A stretch of DNA of 64,000 nt from Garcia nutans (taxonomy: Eukaryota > Streptophyta > Magnoliopsida > Malpighiales > Euphorbiaceae), in the NCBI GenBank assembly GCA_947685225.1, contig CANTUV010000026.1, positions 52,661,501-52,725,500 on the forward strand, read 5' to 3'. The notes beneath the pieces were generated by a model, which was given only the letters and a program-made list of their open reading frames with translations, did not search any database and had not been told where the DNA came from. Shown piece by piece: positions 56,609 through 64,000 of this stretch. Position numbers and translations under genes: made by a program. Every line of letters begins with the position of its first letter. The first letter of the stretch is position 1.

Positions 56609-59080
56609 TGTAACACCTTATATTCTATATGTATAATATATATATTATATATATATAATATACATATAAAATAAAAAATATCACATACCGATTTAATAAA
56701 AAAAATATTATTCTCAATTTAAATCTTTAAATAATTAAAATATATTATTTTTTTATATGTAAATAAAATATTCATAATTAATTTTAGGTATCCAAAATAA
56801 GTGTTTTATATAGAAATTTATGAAAAAAATTCGCCAAAATTTTATTTGTAAATTGAATATTTCAAAAATCAATATTTATTCATCCTGCATAAAAATATAC
56901 TCCCAATAAAAATAATTCAATATTTTACCTTAACTTCTCAATTTCTTCACATTTTTTTTAAAAAATTTAAGTATATTATATATATAACATATATACAATC
57001 CATTATCATAAAAGTAGTCCGAAAATTCTTTATATTTAACAATACTTCCAAAATACAAACATAATATATATAATTATATCGTGTTTTATAAAATGAAATG
57101 TATGTATGACAGCAGCTGACTTTGATCATGTGACAGCAAAACTCACTTCAAATACTACCGATCTTAAGTCTAAACCTAATCAGGTCTAGATGAATTTTTC
57201 GTATCTACCGAACTAGTTTTGTCACCTGCGCGATGAATTACAAACGCACTGAGTTAAAAGTCTAGCGTTTACATATTTTGATAATAATAAAACTTTAATA
57301 CAATGACAATGCATAATGCTTTTACATGTTATTTTACAATGTGACATACAATTCCAATTTAAAATATAATCTTTAATCTTTCATTAACACATACATAAGT
57401 ATGAACTCAAACAAACTAATATATTATTTAAATACCAGAGCTACTATTTTAGTTTATATTGACACCCAGCGTTTAGCCCCAAAGGCAAATCATATATCAG
57501 TAACGCCTAGCGTCTAGTCCCGAAGGCAAATCATATATCAATGACGTATAACGTCTAGCTCCGAAGGTAAATAATGAGTATAACCTCACATGCATGCCGC
57601 TAAATACAGAATTCTGAAAATTGAATAACATACTGGACACACAATTAATATTTTTTTTCTTAATCAATGTTCTTATCACATTGCCTCTTTTACTTATTTT
57701 TTTCATTATCTTTTTTTCATTTATCACACTGTCTCTTTTCTCATACTTTTCAATTACTTTATATAATTATGGGTCACATTTACAAGTAATATATTTTCAC
57801 ATATCATCTTCATGCTCACATTTCATTTGTCAATTTCTCATTAATTCATAACAATGCCAAATTGCTTTATCACAATAATGTATGTTAGTTAGTGTTTCAA
57901 TTATATTACCCAAATATTTTTTATCATTTACATATGATGCACTTAAATCATATTATACTCATTTTAACCAATAATAACGGCTTTTCATAGTGCATAGAAT
58001 ACATACTCATCACTTCACATGTTATATCACAATATGTATGAATGTTCAAATAGTCAAGTAGTTTAATATATTTTTTTAACCAAAATTTGTTAACCCAAAT
58101 CAAATGCAGATACAGTTAAATTATCAATAATACGTACATGCCTCAACTTAACACTCAAATTTAAGCTAAAATGTTACTTTAACTTCTAATTTCACAATGC
58201 CCTTCAACACTTCGGTTGGGCAACTTGCTTCCACATAATGCCTATTCAAAAAGTGATTAAATATAATTATTTAAGACTATATTTTAAGACATTTCAAATA
58301 TAAAACCTTAATTAAGCCTCACTCTAATCACTTTCCAAAAAAAGAAATTGTCTTACCTTTAACTTTAAAATTTCATTTTAATCCACTTTAGTTAGTATTT
58401 TAAATTTATTTCTATCATTAAAAACATATTAACACAAGTTTTAACCAATTAAATCTAATAAACATATATTTTTTAACAAAATCCTAAAATATGTCCTAAG
58501 CCTCTTTATTTATAATTATTCATTCCAACCATTTTTAATTATCAATTTGAGTCCATTTTCATCATTTAAATCATTAAACAACATGATTTAAATGATGAAA
58601 TCAATTGAACAAATATTCTTTAATAAGACCCTTTTCCATAACTCTAAATCTTACTAACCAATTCCAACTTTAACTGAACCCAAACTAATCAATTATTAGC
58701 CACAAAATTATTGTTTACTCATTAAATAAATATCACACATGTCAATTCCAACAATTATAACACACTATATCAAATACCCAAATTTTACATAACCCTAAAT
58801 TTTAACAAGTTATTCATATCAACCAACCAACCAATATTCCACCATACTCTTCCCAGTTCAAAATTATTTCTACCCATTTTAACAATTAAACAATATTTTC
58901 TCTCCTTAGCCATCCAAACATAATCATCAAATAAAAGAAAATAAAACTTTAGAAAAGAGGTGCTTACTTGAATCATTGATAAATCTTCAAAATCCTCTTA
59001 ATTCTCTTGATTTTTTTTATAAAATTGAACAAATACTATGAGAAAATCTTTCTTTCTCCCCCCTCTTTATCTATATACGT
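56609..59080 (-). repeat. Candidate solo or truncated gypsy LTR, minus strand
   Basis: The plus strand begins TGTAACACCTTATA at 56609, i.e. GGTGTTACA at the minus-strand end, a common end of Del/Tekay-type LTRs. On the minus strand a TATA-like TATATAGATAAAGAGG lies near 59065. Tandem GTCTAG/GAAGGCAAATC units (57461-57583) resemble those in such LTRs. No partner LTR or internal region is found and no target duplication could be located, so the outer boundary is uncertain. Confidence 0.35.
57461..57583. repeat. 41-bp tandem repeat, three units
   Basis: Units start at 57461, 57502 and 57543. Shared core CTAG..CC(C/G)AAGGCAAATCATATATCA; the third unit is more diverged. Confidence 0.75.
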
Positions 59081-59279
59081 CCATGGCAAAAAATAAGGAA
59101 GAAGATTTTTCTTTTTTGTTCTTTCTTATTTCCTATCCATAAGTATACATATATTAATTAATTAATTTTTTTAATTCTCCAGCACATATTTTTTTTTCTT
59201 TTTTTGACTTTTATTTATTTATTTTATTATTATTATTATTATTATCATCACCACCACCACACATTTTCGCCGCCAATTC

Positions 59280-59570
59280 ATATTTTATATATATATGTAG
59301 TATATGTTATATATATGTATATGTTATATATATATTACTAATATTTTACATATACTATTATATACACACACATATATTTATGATGTATATACCATATATA
59401 TGTAATGTATGTAAATAATTATATGCATATATAACATGTATTCTATATACATATCAAACATACTTTATATGTATTATATATATAAAGTATATAATATAGT
59501 ATAATCAATAAATAATATATATATATATATTATGTATATATTAGATCTATATTAGGTATATATAATATAT
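59280..59570. repeat. (TA)n-rich low-complexity array
   Basis: Alternating TATATA/TATGTA words for almost 300 bp. No gene. Confidence 0.8.
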
Positions 59571-61699
59571 ATACCTTCAAATACTTATTTATTTTTTTTG
59601 AAATGACAGCCACCTAACTAAAAATATAAAACTATTAAGTTCAATGCACAGTTAAAATGATATATTTACATTTTATTTTTTGGAAAATTTCATTTAAATC
59701 CTCGATATTTATTAAAATATATTGCTTTGCTCAAGTTTAAATTAAATTTATGCTTCGCTACTTCATGATATTGCCTCGTGATTTTTTTTTAAAATCTTTT
59801 TAATTTGTTAAAATTTATTAGTTTTTTAGACGTATTAAATTAATAAAAATATTTCATTTTTAAATAGATATATTGAAAATTGAGACGAAAGAATAATAAT
59901 TAAAAAACGTAATAAATTTCAGTGAAATTTTTGGTAAATATTTTTTTTCAACAAAATTTAGAAGTTAGTTTATACAAATTTTTTAAGGTATAACACGTAA
60001 GAATGTACATACAAAAAAAATAGTGATTGAATATATCTTATAATAAAATTATAATAATTTTATCATAATATGCTAACTAATATATTCCTTAAACACATTT
60101 TTTTTCTAATGTAAAAAGCTGAAGTTCTTATTCAGACTCCCCTACATACTAGTTTATTAGGCACGCTAGGCCAAACCTAATACAGAAAGAAGTTAGTTAA
60201 TTTATACATTAAGTTAAATATTTATTAACATCAAATATTATGACAAAAACATTATTAAAAAATAAAATATTTTATTTAATTATTGAAGTAGGTAGTTAGA
60301 AAAAATATAATAATCTCATTGTATTATTCATATATAATCGTCTACTGAGTGTCTTAATAGACAAAATAAATAAAAAAGATTAATGATTAAATTAAAATAT
60401 ATAAAAATTTAAAATATTGAAAAATACAATAATGCAATGTTAATGTAGGTAGTTGACGCATGTAAAAAAAATGAAGTCAGAGAAAATACAGTCTCTATTT
60501 TTAGAAAAGTGAATTTCCAATAGCCTAAAAGAAGAGAAAAAAATAAAAAAAAAAGGAAAAAATTCCTTTTAAAAGGAACTGGTTGAGGGAACCTATAGCT
60601 TTCACCAGGCATTTATGTCATTCCCTAATAGTGTATTCTTTTTTAATTTTTAATTTATTTTTAAAAGCACATCATTCATGTTCCTTTTTTACGCCAATGC
60701 AAAAGTGAAACTCAAATTCAGTCCAATATTTCAAGCCAAAGATAGACAAAAACGACAACATTTTACATGCTTTGGAATTTATTTATTTAGTTGTTTATGC
60801 ATTTTGTTTTGTGTCATTATCAAATAAATGAGGATGATAGGGAGTGCACAGAGTGGGTGTTCACCGGCAGGTGAGACATTGTGTTCATAACACATTCACA
60901 AAACAAAATACAAATCCAAATTGGCAAAAGGAAAAACCACAAAAATACAGATTCAGATTTCAGAATTTTTTGAGGAAAAACAAAAAGAAAACCCAAACAG
61001 GAAAAAGAAAAAGGAAGGCGAAAAATTAAAAGAAGAAAGAGAATAAATAGATAAAAATTATACTTATATATATATAACAAAAACAGAGCAGCAGCAGCAG
61101 CACCACCTCCTTCTAGTGATGGCGTGGGTTGCTTTAGCTTTTTCTCTCGACAGGAATCTTTGAAAATCGAAAGCAGCCTCTCTATAATTTTAAAAAGAAA
61201 AGAAAAAAAAACTAATAATCACAGAAGCAAAATTTTTATTAATGACCATAAAAATCAAGGAAAAAAAATCGAGGGCATCCCATCTCATTATATTTTTTTT
61301 TGCCCCTTATAGGCGTTTAGTTTTGTAAATATAATTGAGAAAAATTATCAGATATATATATTCTACATACAAATATATTTTATTTTTTTCTCATATTAAT
61401 ATGAAACAGATTATTTTTATATAATTTAAGTATATTGAATACTTTATCCATTAATTAATATTTAAACATTAAGGTTCTAAATTTATTATAAAATTATTTA
61501 TAGTAATTTGGTATGTTATAACTATGGTATATTATATTAACTTAATCTCATTTTCAAAGAATAGTCTTACATAAATTTCTTGCAATCTAGATTAATTTTA
61601 ATATGTACATAATAAACAAGTGTGAATCAGAAAATAGAGCATAATAAAGATACTCCGAGCTGGTTTAAGCAATAACCTTATTACTAATAAGAGTCGAAC

Positions 61700-62166
61700 G
61701 GATCCTAATTGTCAAACAATGTGGGCGTAATGGGAATGGTAGAGCAATAATAGGTCCAAAATGGTAATTTCAATGGAGCGAGCGCCCGAGAGAAGAGAAA
61801 CCAAAGCCGAAGCCGAAGCCGAAGCAGAACCGATTCAACCGAGAAGAAAGAGAGAGAGAGAGAAAAAGAGTGAGTGAGAGAGTAAGGAAGTGTTTCTGTG
61901 GAGCATTGCATTCTACGCGGAGATTTTCTTTTTCTCTTTTTGTTTGCTTTTCTTTTATTTTCCCGTTGGTTCCATCATATTTTTTTTCTCTCTCTCTTTT
62001 TCTCTCTCGCTTCCTTCACTTTCTCTCGCTTACTTCACTGTCCGTTGGAACAAACAGTCTTCTCTCTCTAAACGACGACTGGCGCACTTTGTTTTTGCTT
62101 TGCCCCTCTCTCTTACATTCACTGAAATAATATGACCACATTGCGCATTCCATTTCACCACCGGTT
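61700..62166 (+). promoter_or_regulatory. Probable promoter-proximal region and 5' leader of OCTOPUS
   Basis: Contains GAAGCC hexamer repeats (61799-61824), GA-rich then CT-rich tracts (61845-61885, 61985-62040), and less AT-rich DNA than upstream. Pyrimidine tracts of this kind are common in plant 5' leaders. The transcription start cannot be fixed. Confidence 0.45.
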
Positions 62167-64000
62167 ATGAATCCCACCACCGAACCATCACAACTTCAGC
62201 CGCCGCAACCGCCACAGCCTCACCGTCCTTCTACCTCCTGCGACCGTCACCCCGAAGAGCATTTCACCGGCTTTTGCCCCTCATGCCTCTGCGAGCGCCT
62301 TGCCGTGCTCGATCACTCTTCATCCTCCGCTTCTTCTTCCCGCAAACCCCCTATCCCTACTACCAGCACCGCTACTGCTGCTCTTAAAGCTATTTTCAAG
62401 CCTTCTGGTCCTGGGACTGGTACTTCTAAGCCTTCGTTTTTCCCTGAGCTCCGCCGCACTAAGTCATTCTCTGCCTCTAAAAACGAGGGCTTCTCTGGTG
62501 TTTTTGAGCCTCAGAGAAAATCTTGTGACGTTAGGGTTCGGAGCACGCTGTGGACTCTCTTTTATCAAGACGACGAGCGAAATCCTTCCAAAAGGGAGTC
62601 CTTTAAAGGTCCTGAAATTGAAGTTGAATCCAGAATTTCTTCTTCCAGTGTTCGAGGTCCTGTTTTTGAGTCTAAAGAGGAGGACGAAATTGAAACAGAT
62701 ACCGATAATGAGAGTGGAGACATTGCCAGGGTTTTAGATGAGCCCATTTTAACGGCCAGAAATTCCAATGCAAACCCAATTGAAGAGATTATAGAAGAAG
62801 AGGAATCTATTATTATAGAACCAGAGCCACTACAAGAGGAAGAGGAGCTTAAACCCATGAAGGACCACATAGATCTCGATTCGCAAACCAAGAAGCCCTC
62901 TGGGAGAGATTTCAAAGAAATTGCAGGTAGTTTCTGGTCTGCTGCTTCGGTTTTCAGTAAGAAATTGCAGAAATGGAGGCAAAAACAGAAGCTTAAAAAA
63001 CGAAGGAATGGTGGGCCTAGGTCGGCCACATTGCCGGTGGAGAAGCCGATTGGGCGCCAGTACAGAGAAACCCAGTCGGAAATTGCGGATTACGGGTTTG
63101 GCAGAAGATCTTGCGACACGGATCCGAGATTCTCGCTCGATGCAGGAAGGATTTCGTTTGATGATCCTCGCTACTCCTTCGACGAGCCCCGTGCTTCATG
63201 GGATGGGTATTTGATAGGAAGAACGTTTCCAAGAATGCCAACCATGGTTTCTGTGGTCGAAGATGCTCCTGTTAATATTGTTTCAAGGTCTGATACTCAA
63301 ATTCCAGTCGAAGAACCACAGCCAGTGCCCATGAATTCCATCCATGAAGATGAGATTGTACCTGGGGGCTCTGCTCAAACCAGAGACTATTATTCTGATT
63401 CTTCTTCTAGGAGGAGAAAGAGCCTTGACAGGTCTAATTCTATTAGGAAGACTGCGGCGGCTGTAGTGGCTGAGATTGATGAGTTAAACGCTGCTTCTGT
63501 TTCCAATGCTAAAGTGTCTCCAGCAACTGTTGATTACTTCAATGGACCTAAATTAGTGGTTCCAGACAAGGAATCAAGGGATTCAAACTCCAATTCTTTA
63601 AGAGATGATTGCTCTGAGACATTTGAAATGGGAGTCAGGGACAATGCATCTGTAGTAGGAAATGGTGAAAGGAAAGGGGCTAATAAGAAGTCCCGGAGAT
63701 GGAGTAAGGCCTGGAACATTTGGGGGTTTATACACCGGCGAAGTGTGAACAAAGATGAAGATGAAGATAGGTATAGCAGAGCAAATGGAGTTGAGAGATC
63801 ACTTTCAGAATCTTGGCAAGAATTGAGAGGGGAAAGAAGCGGAGAGGTGAGAGGGGGTTTTAATCCAAAGATTTTGAGGAGCAATAGTAGCGTAAGTTGG
63901 AGAAATTCAAATGGATTCAGTGGTGGTGGATCATTTAGTAGTGCAAGAAAGAGCAATGTTGAGACTAATGGACATGGAAGAAAGAAAAAAGATGAGTTTG
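62167..64000 (+). CDS. OPS: OCTOPUS-family (DUF740) protein, 5' part
   Basis: Plant-specific polar membrane-associated protein that promotes phloem (protophloem) differentiation in Arabidopsis. The frame is open from ATG 62167 to the window edge, 611 codons, with no intron visible. The family signature is at residues about 25-50 (RHPEEHFTGFCPSCLCERLA), after a Gln/Pro-rich start. Next come SFFPELRRTKSFSASK and RSTLWTLFYQDDERN, an acidic low-complexity part, KEIAGSFWSAASVFSKKLQK with a basic RQKQKLKKRR, then the conserved DPRFSLDAGRISFDDPRYSF, DEPRASWDGYLIGRTFPRMP, RRRKSLDRSNSIRKT and KKSRRWSKAWNIWGFIHRRS. The C-terminus is missing. I choose this ATG because it precedes the signature and an in-frame stop lies upstream. 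Start, composition and neighbours agree with At3g09070. Confidence 0.92.
   Translation, partial: MNPTTEPSQLQPPQPPQPHRPSTSCDRHPEEHFTGFCPSCLCERLAVLDHSSSSASSSRKPPIPTTSTATAALKAIFKPSGPGTGTSKPSFFPELRRTKSFSASKNEGFSGVFEPQRKSCDVRVRSTLWTLFYQDDERNPSKRESFKGPEIEVESRISSSSVRGPVFESKEEDEIETDTDNESGDIARVLDEPILTARNSNANPIEEIIEEEESIIIEPEPLQEEEELKPMKDHIDLDSQTKKPSGRDFKEIAGSFWSAASVFSKKLQKWRQKQKLKKRRNGGPRSATLPVEKPIGRQYRETQSEIADYGFGRRSCDTDPRFSLDAGRISFDDPRYSFDEPRASWDGYLIGRTFPRMPTMVSVVEDAPVNIVSRSDTQIPVEEPQPVPMNSIHEDEIVPGGSAQTRDYYSDSSSRRRKSLDRSNSIRKTAAAVVAEIDELNAASVSNAKVSPATVDYFNGPKLVVPDKESRDSNSNSLRDDCSETFEMGVRDNASVVGNGERKGANKKSRRWSKAWNIWGFIHRRSVNKDEDEDRYSRANGVERSLSESWQELRGERSGEVRGGFNPKILRSNSSVSWRNSNGFSGGGSFSSARKSNVETNGHGRKKKDEF

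Larger units (their letters stand above)
52079..62166. other. AT-rich intergenic region
   Basis: Ten kilobases without a supported gene. Contents are two related Stowaway-like copies (53282 and 54162), a Harbinger-like MITE (54716), a candidate solo or truncated gypsy LTR (56609-59080) with 41-bp tandem repeats, dinucleotide AT arrays (about 59280-59570), and the upstream region of the OCTOPUS gene. Confidence 0.6.

Noticed and set aside
57450..57590. Repeated units considered as a CRISPR-like array
   Set aside because: The units are contiguous 41-bp tandem copies without spacers, in a plant genome.
60844..61312. Small open frames rich in Lys/Asn/Phe upstream of OCTOPUS
   Set aside because: Low-complexity translations on both strands without domain; most likely intergenic or promoter DNA.

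Overview
The window is nuclear DNA of a eudicot plant. The genes have many short exons with GT-AG introns, the intergenic DNA is very AT-rich, and retrotransposons and MITEs are plentiful. The gene content fits a rosid, and by resemblance to proteins I remember perhaps Malpighiales/Euphorbiaceae, but that placement is an inference. I see no bacterial, organellar or viral genes.

Layout. 1-1760 (+) holds the last four exons of a DEX1 (DEFECTIVE IN EXINE FORMATION 1) gene. 3089-3427 (-) is a single-exon DUF962/Mpo1-like gene. 5930-11651 (-) is a complete eight-exon PHT4-type plastid anion/phosphate transporter of 504 aa whose first intron is 3.1 kb. 14178-19371 is an old, internally deleted Ty3/gypsy element on the minus strand; it has LTRs, a TSD, a tRNA-Phe type primer-binding site and an antisense ORF, all typical of the Tat lineage. 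24317-38998 (+) is a long WD40 gene of the MAPKBP1/WDR62-like type. It is broken by at least three in-frame stops, a frameshift, and a 5.3-kb chromovirus (32063-37354) inserted inside an exon. 46179-52073 (+) is a young Ty1/copia element whose LTRs are almost identical, although its coding region is broken and no gag can be recognised. From 62167 to the window end (+) runs the first 611 codons of an OCTOPUS (DUF740) gene, cut by the window edge.

The order DEX1 - DUF962 - (PHT4) - WD40 - OCTOPUS matches, in reverse, the Arabidopsis chromosome 3 neighbourhood At3g09090 - At3g09085 - At3g09080 - At3g09070 as I remember it, with the PHT4 gene as the extra member. The genes are not an operon and do not form one pathway: exine patterning, lipid metabolism, plastid transport, scaffolding and phloem polarity.

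The remaining space is intergenic or intronic and carries short DNA transposons, several with target-site duplications readable by eye: hAT-like elements (10884, 21079, 40130), PIF/Harbinger-like elements (40931, 54716), Stowaway-like MITEs (9546, 23200, 54162) and a 180-bp palindromic repeat (5219). I found no convincing new biological system. The most notable observations are the decaying WD40 gene with its nested retrotransposon, the gag-less young copia element, and the Tat-type element with its antisense gene.
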